Positions 35,633 through 42,989 of a DNA stretch of 45,798 nt are shown here, one piece after another. Location: contig JAAWLQ010000002.1 in the NCBI GenBank assembly GCA_022797995.1, positions 1 to 45,798 on the forward strand, read 5' to 3'. The position numbers and the translations under genes were made by a program. The stretch's first letter is position 1; each line of letters begins with the position of its first letter. The stretch comes from Lachnospiraceae bacterium (lineage in GTDB: Bacteria; Bacillota; Clostridia; Lachnospirales; Lachnospiraceae). The notes below the pieces were generated by a model. That model did no database searches. It saw only the letters and a list, made by a program, of their open reading frames with translations, and was not told the DNA's origin.

Positions 35633-36328
35633 TTATTCCTCCTTCTCAATCGTATCCTTAATATCCTGCATATGGGAATCCAGCAGGGCGCTTAGCTCCG
35701 CGCATTCGTAGAGCCGGGCTCCGGTTTTGGCCAGAATTTCCGGGGAGAGATTCTTCTTGTAGCGCAGCTGATGCTCCAGGTTGGCCCAGAATTCCATTGC
35801 GATGGTGCGCAGCTGCACTTCTACTTTCATGAACCTTTTCTCATTCTGGAGAAAAATAGGTACCTCCACAATCAGATGGAGGCTCCGGTAACCATTTTCC
35901 TTCGGATTCTGAATATAGTCTTTTCTTTTGATGAGGGTGATATCATCCTGCTGCAGGAGACAGTCCGCAAGCATATAGATATCATCCACAAAGGAGCAGA
36001 TGACACGTACGCCAGCCACATCGAAAATATTGTTCTCGATGGCTTCCATGGTATAAGGCAGATTCTTCCGAATCAGCTTATTGCGGAGGCTTTCCGGGGA
36101 TTTTAAGCGGTTCTGGATGGTGTCTATGGGATTTCGGTCATGATACATGGAGAAACGTTCGTTCAGGACGCGGAATTTGGTCTCTACTTCCATAATGGCA
36201 CAGCGATAGCAGGACATCAGGTCCTTCGCGGAATCAAAAAAATCCTGAAACAGTCGGATGGATTCCTCATCGAAGACGTCTGTCAGTTTATCGCGAAGCA
36301 GCCGGGTGGGTTCGGTGTTGCTGTTCAT
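35633..36328 (-). CDS. small alarmone synthetase (RelA/SpoT synthetase domain only)
   Basis: The 231-residue protein consists of the (p)ppGpp synthetase domain with helical flanks. It has NRLKSPESLRNKL, the catalytic-core segment IFDVAGVRVICSFVDDIY, the G-loop region DYIQNPKENGYRSLHLIVEVP, and VEVQLRTIAMEFWANLEHQLRYKK. The hydrolase HD, TGS and ACT domains of long RelA are absent, so it is a stand-alone synthetase of the RelQ/RelP (YjbM/YwaC) kind, making (p)ppGpp from GTP/GDP and ATP in response to stress. AAAGGA seven bases before the ATG supports the start. RelQ versus RelP cannot be settled by eye. Confidence 0.92.
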   Translation of the reverse strand: MNSNTEPTRLLRDKLTDVFDEESIRLFQDFFDSAKDLMSCYRCAIMEVETKFRVLNERFSMYHDRNPIDTIQNRLKSPESLRNKLIRKNLPYTMEAIENNIFDVAGVRVICSFVDDIYMLADCLLQQDDITLIKRKDYIQNPKENGYRSLHLIVEVPIFLQNEKRFMKVEVQLRTIAMEFWANLEHQLRYKKNLSPEILAKTGARLYECAELSALLDSHMQDIKDTIEKEE

Positions 36329-36413
36329 GGTATAGGTCCTTTCTATGGATTATCTTTTGCCTGGACCGCATTTTTAGCAGGCGGTTTTCAGGGTATGGAA
36401 TTAAAATTCCGGC

Positions 36414-36611
36414 GAAAAACATAATAAAAATGCCGCGAATGGGTGGTATCGATATAATTCACGTTTTGCACTGCCTGTTTTTGATGAAAATGGGGAAGTG
36501 GAGCGATATAATGTGTTCCATGCCTCCATGCTGATACGGCACGATGCAGACGGAAAAATGTATCTTTATGACATTATGGACATAAAAAAAGAAACGAGCA
36601 ACCCTTTCTAA
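36414..36611 (+). pseudogene. fragment of a mobile-element large polyvalent protein
   Basis: Translation of the frame through 36429 gives NAANGWYRYNSRFALPVFD, then YNVFHASMLIRHDADG and YLYDIMDIKKETSNPF before a stop. I recognise this as the C-terminal end of a large polyvalent/MuF-type protein carried by Lachnospiraceae conjugative elements and prophages. There is no start codon with a ribosome binding site and only ~60 codons remain, so it is a remnant. It is missing from the ORF track. The rest of the 36329-36817 gap holds the promoter and hairpin of the next gene. Confidence 0.6.
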
Positions 36612-36674
36612 TCATAAGATTTTACTTGGCAAAAAACCCATCTCTCTTTTATAGTATAGAGTATGTGGGGATTG

Positions 36675-36726
36675 TTGTCAAGCACAAATCACAGTACTTG
36701 ACAATTTGTAGCTTGTCCTGTACAAT
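36675..36726 (+). promoter_or_regulatory. sigma-A promoter with overlapping inverted repeat
   Basis: TTGACA (36698-36703), a 17-base spacer and TACAAT (36721-36726) form a near-consensus promoter for the HD-ProX gene. The -35 box lies inside the right arm of a perfect 8-bp inverted repeat TTGTCAAG-N14-CTTGACAA (36675-36704), a good candidate operator for a repressor that blocks polymerase. Confidence 0.75.
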
Positions 36727-36748
36727 CATCTTTCAACTGGAATTCGTA

Positions 36749-36792
36749 CTGTGAATTTATACTGATTAGTAAGTGCTATAGGGAATTCACAG
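36749..36792 (+). promoter_or_regulatory. hairpin in the HD-ProX leader
   Basis: CTGTGAATT (36749-36757) pairs perfectly with AATTCACAG (36784-36792) within the predicted leader, ending a few bases before the GGAAAGGA ribosome binding site. It could control translation or mRNA stability. Confidence 0.5.
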
Positions 36793-36817
36793 GCAACGGA
36801 AAGGAATGACTATTGGT

Positions 36818-37903
36818 ATGGATGAGCGTATAAAAAAGCAAATTGCATTTGCCCTGGAAATAGATAAGGTGAAAAATGTATTCAGGCAGACCCATTTATC
36901 TTCTCATGGAAGAAATGAAAACGATGCGGAACATTCCTGGCATATGGCGATTATGGCGTATCTGCTGAAAGAGTATGCAAATGAAGAGGTGGATATCGCA
37001 AAAGTAATGCTGATGTGTCTGATTCATGACATTGTTGAAATCGATGCGGGAGATACCTATGCGTACGATGCAGAAGGCCTGAAAACCCAAAAGGCCAGGG
37101 AAGATGCCGCTAAGGAACGTATATTTTCAATTCTTCCGGAAGAGCAGAAAAAAGAATTTATCGCATTATTTGACGAATTTGAAGCATATGAAACCGCAGA
37201 ATCCAGATTTGCACATGCAATGGACAATTTTCAACCGCTTATGCTGAATAACAGTAATCATGGCGGCGACTGGAAGGAGCATAATGTCACTGCGGAGCAG
37301 GTCTATAAAAGGCAGAGAAAAACGAAACTGGGGTCGGAAAAGCTGTTCGAGGTAACAGACGGGATGATCCAGGATAATATACGAAAGGGGAACTTGAAGA
37401 GCTCCCCGGAGGACAGGAAAAAGCAGGAAATTTATACCTTGCTGGAAAGAAAAAATATATGGCACGAGGTTACGGAGCATAAGGCTGTCTATAATATGGG
37501 GGACCTTTCGCAGGTTGACATTCCTTATCCGGAGGCTGATGCCAAAAATTTATTTATCCGGGACGATAAGAAAAGAAATTACTATCTTATCACAGTAAAA
37601 GGGGATAAACGGGTGGACTTGAAGGAATTCAGGAAGAAAAATAATACCCGCCCGCTGAGTTTCGCGTCGGAAAAGGACCTGGCGGACATTATGGGACTGA
37701 CGCCGGGGGCGGTAACGCCCTTTGGAATATTGAATGATAAGGAGCTAAAAGTAAAGGTATTTATTGACAGAGACTTTATTGGTGAGCCGGGACTGATCGG
37801 CGTACATCCCAATGACAATACGGCAACGGTATGGATGAAGATAGGAGACTTGGTCAGCATCATAGAGGAGCACGGGAACCCGGTGGAGTTTGTGCGGATT
37901 TGA
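36818..37903 (+). CDS. HD-domain hydrolase fused to YbaK/ProX tRNA-editing domain
   Basis: The 361-residue protein has two clear parts. Residues ~1-185 are an HD-domain phosphohydrolase: DAEHSWHMAIMAYLL and the metal-binding HD in MCLIHDIVEIDAGDTYAYD, similar to YfbR/HDDC2-type 5'-deoxynucleotidases. Residues ~200-361 are a YbaK/ProX (PrdX) domain: WHEVTEHKAVYNMGDL, AKNLFIRDDKKRNYYLITVKGDKRVDL, and LTPGAVTPFGILND. ProX-type domains hydrolyse mischarged Ala-tRNAPro in trans. The two activities normally reside in separate proteins. ATG at 36806 abuts its AAGGA; ATG at 36818 is spaced ~12 and gives MDERIKKQIAF, so it is preferred. Promoter and operator-like repeats precede it. Confidence 0.88.
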   Translation: MDERIKKQIAFALEIDKVKNVFRQTHLSSHGRNENDAEHSWHMAIMAYLLKEYANEEVDIAKVMLMCLIHDIVEIDAGDTYAYDAEGLKTQKAREDAAKERIFSILPEEQKKEFIALFDEFEAYETAESRFAHAMDNFQPLMLNNSNHGGDWKEHNVTAEQVYKRQRKTKLGSEKLFEVTDGMIQDNIRKGNLKSSPEDRKKQEIYTLLERKNIWHEVTEHKAVYNMGDLSQVDIPYPEADAKNLFIRDDKKRNYYLITVKGDKRVDLKEFRKKNNTRPLSFASEKDLADIMGLTPGAVTPFGILNDKELKVKVFIDRDFIGEPGLIGVHPNDNTATVWMKIGDLVSIIEEHGNPVEFVRI

Positions 37904-37948
37904 GAGAGCACTCTGGTCTGGACTTGGAGAGAGCATGGAGGATAAAAT

Positions 37949-38212
37949 ATGACAGAACTGACATCTATGATAAATATTGGCAGGGAACTGGCAAAGAAGT
38001 TAACTTCCGTGGGGATTGGTTCGGCGGAGGAACTGACCCGCTCCGGCGCCGAAGGAGCTTTTCTGAAATTAAAGGAAAAGTATCCAAATGTCTGTCTGGT
38101 ACATCTGTATGCCTTAGAGGGAGCGATCTGCAATTTGGAATTCAACAGTCTTCCGGAGGGCAGGAAGAAAGAACTGAAAGAGTTCAGTGATTTTCTGAAG
38201 AATTCTAACTGA
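37949..38212 (+). CDS. TfoX C-terminal domain protein
   Basis: This 87-residue protein begins TSMINIGRELAKKLTSVGIGSAEELTRSGAEGAF, the helix-hairpin-helix-like start of the TfoX C-terminal domain, and contains VHLYALEGAICNLEFNSLP, also typical. Proteobacterial TfoX regulates competence through an N-terminal domain that is absent here. Stand-alone C-terminal versions are common in Firmicutes and have no assigned function; nucleic-acid or protein binding is plausible. GGAGG lies eight bases before the ATG. It follows the HD-ProX gene by 45 bases and is likely co-transcribed with it. Confidence 0.85.
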   Translation: MTELTSMINIGRELAKKLTSVGIGSAEELTRSGAEGAFLKLKEKYPNVCLVHLYALEGAICNLEFNSLPEGRKKELKEFSDFLKNSN

Positions 38213-38235
38213 AAAAGAAAGAGGTGAAATTGTCC

Positions 38236-38277
38236 ATGAAATACATCCGAGATAACTTCTCAGTACAGTTGACATGA
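38236..38277 (+). CDS. possible 13-residue leader peptide
   Basis: ATG at 38236 encodes MKYIRDNFSVQLT before TGA, with GAGGTGAA 8-10 bases upstream. Its last codons overlap the left arm of the perfect inverted repeat at 38261-38333, so ribosome position could affect folding. It may instead be the relic start of a lost ABC-transporter gene, since it resembles MRYMKDILKNN of the next gene. Translation is unproven. Confidence 0.35.
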   Translation: MKYIRDNFSVQLT

Positions 38278-38333
38278 CTGTCGGCAGATTGTGCTGAGGA
38301 GAAGAAAACTTGCTGGCAGCCGCAACTGTACTG
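38261..38333 (+). promoter_or_regulatory. long-range stem in the ABC transporter leader
   Basis: CAGTACAGTTG (38261-38271) and CAACTGTACTG (38323-38333) are perfect 11-base complements enclosing 51 bases. Further partial pairing exists inside (GGCAGA near GGCAGC-rich sequence). The stem ends 39 bases before the ABC gene. There is no T-run, so control of translation or stability is more likely than termination. Confidence 0.5.
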
Positions 38334-38372
38334 GTCCGATGATACTATCAACATTGGAAAAGGAGTACAGCG

Positions 38373-40133
38373 ATGCGCTATATGAAAGATATTTTGAAAA
38401 ATAACAGAAATTTGGTTATTGTATACCTGTTAATCGGCTTTTTTAATGCTTTTATGGCAAACTATAAGGCAGATTATTTTCAGAAGATTGTGGACGGGCT
38501 GACGGACAGGACGATAACTGTTGGTGGGATCCTGCTTTATGGGATTGTGCTTTTTGTTCATTATGGAATGAACTATGTGGATAATTATCCGTCTGCTAAG
38601 CTTGAAAATGAGATTTATTTGGATTTCAAGCTGGCGGCGCTGCAGAAAATCGGCAGACTGGATTATATGAAATACCAGAAGCTGGGGACAGGAAAGCTGG
38701 TACAGCAGATTGAAAATGGTGCCGCCGCAGGGAAAGGTGTCCTCTATGACTTCTGGTTCTGCGTTATCAGAAATCTGGTTCCCACAATCCTTTTCAGTCT
38801 GTATTTTATCTGGAGAATAGACAAAAATATCACCTGTTTTCTCGTGGCAGGATATATTGTAGTGTTTTTCGTCACAAATTTACTGCTGAAGGGATTGTAT
38901 CAGATCAAGGAAAAGATATTGACCAACGAGGAAGAACTGAATCATTTCCTTGTGCGCGGTTTTATGGAAATGCCGCTTTTCCGGTTGAAAGGCCAATTCT
39001 CCAATGAAATAAAAAAGGCATTGGGGGCGAAGCGGATTATCGTGTCATCCAAAGTGAAAATGACTATGATACACGAGGCCTTTTTTACCATATTTGCTCT
39101 GTTAGTCGCCTGCCTGGACGTTGGAATTTTAGCTTATGCGTGGAAAAACAGCCGCTTATCTGTTGGCGCGGTGGTGGCTTTAATCACATTGATCGATAAT
39201 GCGTACACTCCTATTGCCATTTTTAACGTGATTTATGTTCAGTATAAGCTGAACTTAACGGCATGGAGCCGTTATACGGGACTACTGGATTTGAAGGAGG
39301 ATACGCAGCTAAAACAGGGAACGGATTTTGCCACGCTTTCAAAGGAGATTCGGATTGAAAATTTATCCTATTCCTATGAGGAGAACTCCGATGGGAATAA
39401 GAAAGTACTGAAAGATGTGAGTCTGACCATTAAAAAGGGTGAAAAAGCAGCCTTTGTGGGGGAATCTGGTTCGGGGAAATCAACGTTGACCAAAATACTG
39501 GCAGGCTTGCTCAAGTATGAGGAAGGAGAGATCCTTTTTGACGGCGAACCGTTAAAAAATATTTCCCTGGAATCCCTGTATGAAAAGCTGTCCTATTTCT
39601 CACAGGACACTCCTGTTTTTGACGGCACAATCAGAGAGAACCTGACGTTCGACAATGGGGTTTCGGAGGCTGATGTTCAGGTGTGCCTGGAGCGGACACA
39701 GCTTCTGCCGATGCTTGAGGCGTCAGAGGAGGGACTGGATACCAGAATCGGCGAAAAAGGAACTTTACTGTCGGGCGGAGAAAAGCAGAGACTTGCGCTG
39801 GCCCGGCTTTGGTTCGAGACGCCCGACATCGTTATCCTGGATGAGGCCACATCTGCCCTGGATCATGTGACGGAAAGCATTGTGATGAAAAATGTCTTAG
39901 AGCAGGTGAACCATGCCACGGTGATAGCCGTTGCGCACCGCCTGACTTCCATCAGTGAATTTGACAAAATCTTCGTATTTCGGAACGGAGAAATTGTGGA
40001 GAACGGGAGTTTTGAGGAATTGCTGGCTCATAACGGCTACTTTTTGGACTTATACAGGAAGGAAAAAGAAAAACGGGGAGATATAGTCGGTCCTTCACTT
40101 GACTCCGGGGCAAAAAAACATTATGATAAATAA
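38373..40133 (+). CDS. ABC transporter, fused permease and ATPase
   Basis: The 586-residue half-transporter has an N-terminal type IV exporter membrane domain with about six helices (first at NLVIVYLLIGFFNAFMANY) and a C-terminal ATPase. Walker A is GESGSGKSTLTKILAG (about 364-379), the signature is LLSGGEKQRLALARLW, Walker B is PDIVILDEATSALD, and the switch His is in VIAVAHRLTSI. Such proteins act as homo- or heterodimers and export drugs, lipids or peptides. No partner gene is adjacent, so a homodimer or a distant partner is likely. AAGGAG lies seven bases before the ATG. The leader carries a small ORF and a long stem. Confidence 0.92.
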   Translation: MRYMKDILKNNRNLVIVYLLIGFFNAFMANYKADYFQKIVDGLTDRTITVGGILLYGIVLFVHYGMNYVDNYPSAKLENEIYLDFKLAALQKIGRLDYMKYQKLGTGKLVQQIENGAAAGKGVLYDFWFCVIRNLVPTILFSLYFIWRIDKNITCFLVAGYIVVFFVTNLLLKGLYQIKEKILTNEEELNHFLVRGFMEMPLFRLKGQFSNEIKKALGAKRIIVSSKVKMTMIHEAFFTIFALLVACLDVGILAYAWKNSRLSVGAVVALITLIDNAYTPIAIFNVIYVQYKLNLTAWSRYTGLLDLKEDTQLKQGTDFATLSKEIRIENLSYSYEENSDGNKKVLKDVSLTIKKGEKAAFVGESGSGKSTLTKILAGLLKYEEGEILFDGEPLKNISLESLYEKLSYFSQDTPVFDGTIRENLTFDNGVSEADVQVCLERTQLLPMLEASEEGLDTRIGEKGTLLSGGEKQRLALARLWFETPDIVILDEATSALDHVTESIVMKNVLEQVNHATVIAVAHRLTSISEFDKIFVFRNGEIVENGSFEELLAHNGYFLDLYRKEKEKRGDIVGPSLDSGAKKHYDK

Positions 40134-40180
40134 CAGATAGGCCTGTGAAAGAAATTAAGAAAATGGAAGGGAAAAAGAGA

Positions 40181-42307
40181 ATGAGTGAAATGTTCAGGAA
40201 AAGTCTGACAAGGGCGGCAAAAACGGGCAGAAGAATCGCCATTGCGGCAGTAGCAGGAACGGTAGCACTGGGCAGCAGCTACTATACCCAGGCGGCAAAT
40301 GTGGGTATAGAAACCATTTTTGACGAACATTATTATGCGGATTTGTACCCGGATCTGAAGGAAGCATTTGGTTATGACAGGGAGGCTCTGCTGAAGCATT
40401 TTATGACCTATGGGCTTTCAGAAGGCAGGGAAATGAGCGAGATGATAGACATCGTCAAATACAGGGAGAAATATCAGGATCTCCAGGATGCATTTGGGGA
40501 TGACTGGGATGCTTATGTGGAGCATTATCTTTCTTATGGAGCCCTTGAACACAGAGATAATGGCACTGACTTTGATCCGGTGGATTATCTTAACAGATAC
40601 AGCGATTTGCAGGCTGTCTTTGGTAACGATATACTGGCGGCCTACAGGCATTACCAGGAACAGGGGAAGCAAGAAGGCAGGGAGGGCAGAAGCGAGGCCG
40701 TGGTAGAGGCCGAAGAAGCGGCGAGACACAGCAGTCCTGCAGAGAAGCCTTCAGAGCCTGCAGAAAAGCCTTCAGAGCCTGCAACAGAAAAAGTTGGGAT
40801 TCAGAGTGTGGAGGTTATGAGCAGCGGCCGTATCAGGGTCACCTTGAATCAGAAGACGGAACAGTCCCTTGCGCTGGACGCATTCAGTATCATATGTAAC
40901 AGCGGTGGCTCTGATATGACGATCCTGTCTGTGTCAACCAATGATAATATGGTTTATGACCTGGTGACTGCCTATTACAGGGATCAGGAATATGATATAC
41001 AGATCACCCTTGCCGATGGAACATCCATATCAAAGGTCTTTGCTTACAGGACAGATTGTGCACAGATTTCGAGTATGAACGCTGTTCGTACCAGTGTCAG
41101 CGAGGCCAGGATTACCTATAATTCAGACGAACCAGGCTATTTTTACTACATTTTAAGGGAAAACGGGCGGGCTCTGGCACGCGCGGCTTCCGCGGGAGAT
41201 TTTGAAGCAACAGAATCAGAAATTATCAGTTCTGGTGTCAGGACGGAAATGAGCCAGCATGAGAATATCTTAACCGTTACAGGCCTGACAGAGGGTATGC
41301 CATATACCATGTATTATGTGGCTGTCAATACAGAGGGAAAAGCCACACTGGTAAACAGCCTTTCCATTGACGGAGAAGTCTATTCGGAGAATGCGGCCGC
41401 AATCAAAGGAGCCAGAGCATTCGCTGAGAAGCAGGCAAACGGCGAATTTTTATATGGTTTTGAGATAGAGCTGGAGACTGCCACTTCAGAGAGCCTGACT
41501 CTGGGGCAGTTTGATATAAGCTGTCCGCTGAACCAGACGACACTTGGAGAGGTCAGGACTACGGATAACAGGATTTATCGTGTGTATATGCCATTGGGTA
41601 CTGTGCCGAAAGGAAATAATACGTATACGATTCTGATTAATCTGAAAGATGGCACGCAGCTAAAGGGGTCGTGCTACCTTGACCTGCAGGCACCCGGCGT
41701 TACTATAAGAAGTATCGAGTGGGAAGATGTGGATACGATAAAGGTTACTGTCAATTCAGATGAAGCGGGCACGCTTTATTACGCGGTTCAGGACCAGGTA
41801 GAGGGCGAGGGCACGATCACGGCTAAGGATCCCGCGCAGATTTATGCCAATGGTACGAAATTTCTCATGGGATACGGTCTGAATTATGTAACTATAAAGG
41901 GTGTAAAGGAAGGGCAATGGTTCTGCTGTGCGACGGAGGACACAAGTGGCAACAGGGAGGAGTTCTACAGCTATGAGCAGATTCCTGAATACACTGCTCC
42001 GGATCCCGGTGATACATCTCAGCCGAAGATTATAAGCGGAGAGGTTCTCAGGAACTCAGGCAGAATAAAGCTCAAGCTGGTGTTTGACCAGGCGGTATAT
42101 GGGCGTTACGACAATAACCAGACCCAGATCAGCGGAATGGAAGGGAAGTATTTATTTACGGCGGAATACACCTCTGAAGGAGACCTGATGGATAATGTGC
42201 TGACGCTTTATATAACAGATCCGACGGTTACCATACCAGAGGGCAGCCATACCCTGACCATTGTATTTTATGATGGGACTATATTGACGTATGATTTTAC
42301 GGTGTAA
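40181..42307 (+). CDS. exported repeat protein with Ig-like domains
   Basis: The 708-residue protein starts with a signal peptide (basic RAAKTGRR, then IAIAAVAGTVALGSSYYTQAA). It continues with three ~45-residue repeats of the type YYADLYPDLKEAFGYD...HFMTYGLSEGR, seen in many Lachnospiraceae surface proteins. A short Pro/Glu linker with tandem AEKPSEP units follows, then ~490 residues of beta-rich sequence with fibronectin/Ig-like character (IQSVEVMSSGRIRVTL; VTIRSIEWEDVDTIKVTVNSDEAG). No LPXTG or transmembrane anchor is seen, so it is probably secreted or held non-covalently. ATG at 40181 has GGAAGGGA upstream. Function unknown; adhesion or matrix roles are conceivable. Confidence 0.75.
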   Translation: MSEMFRKSLTRAAKTGRRIAIAAVAGTVALGSSYYTQAANVGIETIFDEHYYADLYPDLKEAFGYDREALLKHFMTYGLSEGREMSEMIDIVKYREKYQDLQDAFGDDWDAYVEHYLSYGALEHRDNGTDFDPVDYLNRYSDLQAVFGNDILAAYRHYQEQGKQEGREGRSEAVVEAEEAARHSSPAEKPSEPAEKPSEPATEKVGIQSVEVMSSGRIRVTLNQKTEQSLALDAFSIICNSGGSDMTILSVSTNDNMVYDLVTAYYRDQEYDIQITLADGTSISKVFAYRTDCAQISSMNAVRTSVSEARITYNSDEPGYFYYILRENGRALARAASAGDFEATESEIISSGVRTEMSQHENILTVTGLTEGMPYTMYYVAVNTEGKATLVNSLSIDGEVYSENAAAIKGARAFAEKQANGEFLYGFEIELETATSESLTLGQFDISCPLNQTTLGEVRTTDNRIYRVYMPLGTVPKGNNTYTILINLKDGTQLKGSCYLDLQAPGVTIRSIEWEDVDTIKVTVNSDEAGTLYYAVQDQVEGEGTITAKDPAQIYANGTKFLMGYGLNYVTIKGVKEGQWFCCATEDTSGNREEFYSYEQIPEYTAPDPGDTSQPKIISGEVLRNSGRIKLKLVFDQAVYGRYDNNQTQISGMEGKYLFTAEYTSEGDLMDNVLTLYITDPTVTIPEGSHTLTIVFYDGTILTYDFTV

Positions 42308-42406
42308 GAGTTTTTCAGCAATTCAGAGCCCTGTCTGAACTGTGACGAGTCGTAAGCGTGCTGTAAGAGCTTGTAAGAGCAGCCTGAAGATACAATCAAA
42401 AGGTGC

Positions 42407-42436
42407 TTGACAGACATTGGCCTCAGCCAGTATAAT
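42407..42436 (+). promoter_or_regulatory. strong promoter of an isolated small transcription unit
   Basis: TTGACA, an 18-base spacer and TATAAT predict a start near 42443. The next recognisable terminator is at 42662-42690, so a ~250-nt transcript is expected. No ordinary gene lies within it. Confidence 0.75.
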
Positions 42437-42505
42437 GGGTTAAGACTGCTGCCGATCATTAAAGTCGGCAGCAGTAATTAAAAAGAAAGTTCAGGAGGAT
42501 TTTGC

Positions 42506-42544
42506 ATGTTAATTGTGGTTGTAAGGATGGAAATGGCAAAATAA
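42506..42544 (+). CDS. possible 12-residue peptide
   Basis: ATG at 42506 has a perfect AGGAGG at seven-base spacing within a defined small transcription unit. The product MLIVVVRMEMAK is half hydrophobic. It could be a genuine micro-protein, or the start of a larger gene cut short by a frameshift, since the +1 frame runs on for a further ~20 codons. Evidence is only the initiation site. Confidence 0.3.
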   Translation: MLIVVVRMEMAK

Positions 42545-42661
42545 ATATTAGATGGGTAAGTTTCGTGCCATGATTCAGGCTGGAAGTGTGCCCATTTGTC
42601 AGCGGCAAAAGCCGCATTCCTTACAATCGCTTCATATTGTGGTATCTGTCCGGATAATATA

Positions 42662-42690
42662 AGCATGACTGTATGGTCATGCTGTTTTTA
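42662..42690 (+). terminator. intrinsic terminator of the small transcription unit
   Basis: AGCATGAC and GTCATGCT form a perfect 8-bp stem with loop TGTATG, followed by GTTTTTATAT. Confidence 0.85.
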
Positions 42691-42698
42691 TATACATG

Positions 42699-42825
42699 GC
42701 CCTCAGATGGAAGTCTGCCGCTGAGGCGGCATGCGGGCCCCGTGATGAGTAGTGGAGAAGGAATTCCCCTGTTCGATGGATGGGAAAGCCCGTCGTAAGA
42801 TGGAATTCTGCCCAACTGTCACGGG
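42699..42825 (+). promoter_or_regulatory. structured leader RNA upstream of the mutS2-like gene
   Basis: Two adjacent closed domains are visible. GGCCC/GGGCC (42699-42703 with 42735-42739) encloses CCTCAG/CTGAGG. CCCGTGA/TCACGGG (42739-42745 with 42819-42825) encloses GATGGG-AAAG-CCCGTC and two GAATTC sites 45 bases apart. The following terminator (42866-42907) gives an aptamer-then-terminator layout like a riboswitch. I could not match it to a known class, and no promoter was identified just upstream. Together with the small transcription unit, this accounts for the 42308-42989 gap. Confidence 0.45.
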
Positions 42826-42865
42826 TAAGCGTTCCATGAAGAAAAAATCCGGTCAGCTATGGCGG

Positions 42866-42907
42866 AAAACCATGGTATCTTTGCGTGCGGGGAGACCATG
42901 GTTTTTT
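42866..42907 (+). terminator. strong terminator before the mutS2-like gene
   Basis: AAAACCATGGT and ACCATGGTTTT form a perfect 11-bp stem followed by further T (TTTTTT in all), enclosed by an outer GTCAGCT/AGCTGAC stem (42852-42858 with 42912-42918). It lies ~80 bases upstream of the start codon, a position typical of leader attenuators. The outer stem could act as a competing structure. Confidence 0.8.
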
Positions 42908-42931
42908 GCGCAGCTGACTTATGGATATTTT

Positions 42932-42969
42932 GCGGAACTAAGATAAAACAGGAATGTTTCGGAACTAAG
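42932..42969 (+). repeat. GCGGAACTAA motif pair (element C), upstream of the mutS2-like gene
   Basis: GCGGAACTAAGATAA at 42932 and TCGGAACTAAGATAA at 42959 repeat with a 27-base period, directly before the GAAAGGA ribosome binding site. They match the terminal motif of elements A and B, but the intervening hairpin is missing, so this looks like a reduced member of the same family. Confidence 0.6.
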
Positions 42970-42989
42970 ATAACGAAAGGACTTGAAAA

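Larger units (their letters stand above)
42443..42690 (+). ncRNA. putative ~250-nt small RNA or micro-protein mRNA
   Basis: Bounded by a good promoter and a good terminator, this transcript would begin with a 10-bp hairpin CTGCTGCCGA/TCGGCAGCAG (42446-42474). AGGAGG follows, seven bases before an ATG at 42506 that opens a 12-codon ORF (MLIVVVRMEMAK). A further small hairpin GCGGC-AAAA-GCCGC lies at 42602-42615. Downstream of the short ORF no frame is long. It may be an sRNA that uses AGGAGG for pairing, or the mRNA of a truncated gene. No Rfam class was recognised. Confidence 0.5.

Noticed and set aside
42478-42666. 62-codon minus-strand ORF over the small transcription unit
   Set aside because: No ribosome binding site at its start; promoter and terminator signals are all on the plus strand.
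42739-42825. Hammerhead-ribozyme reading of GTGATGAG ... GGGAAAGCCCGTC
   Set aside because: The core CUGAUGA is not matched and there is no room for stem III between GAAA and GUC.
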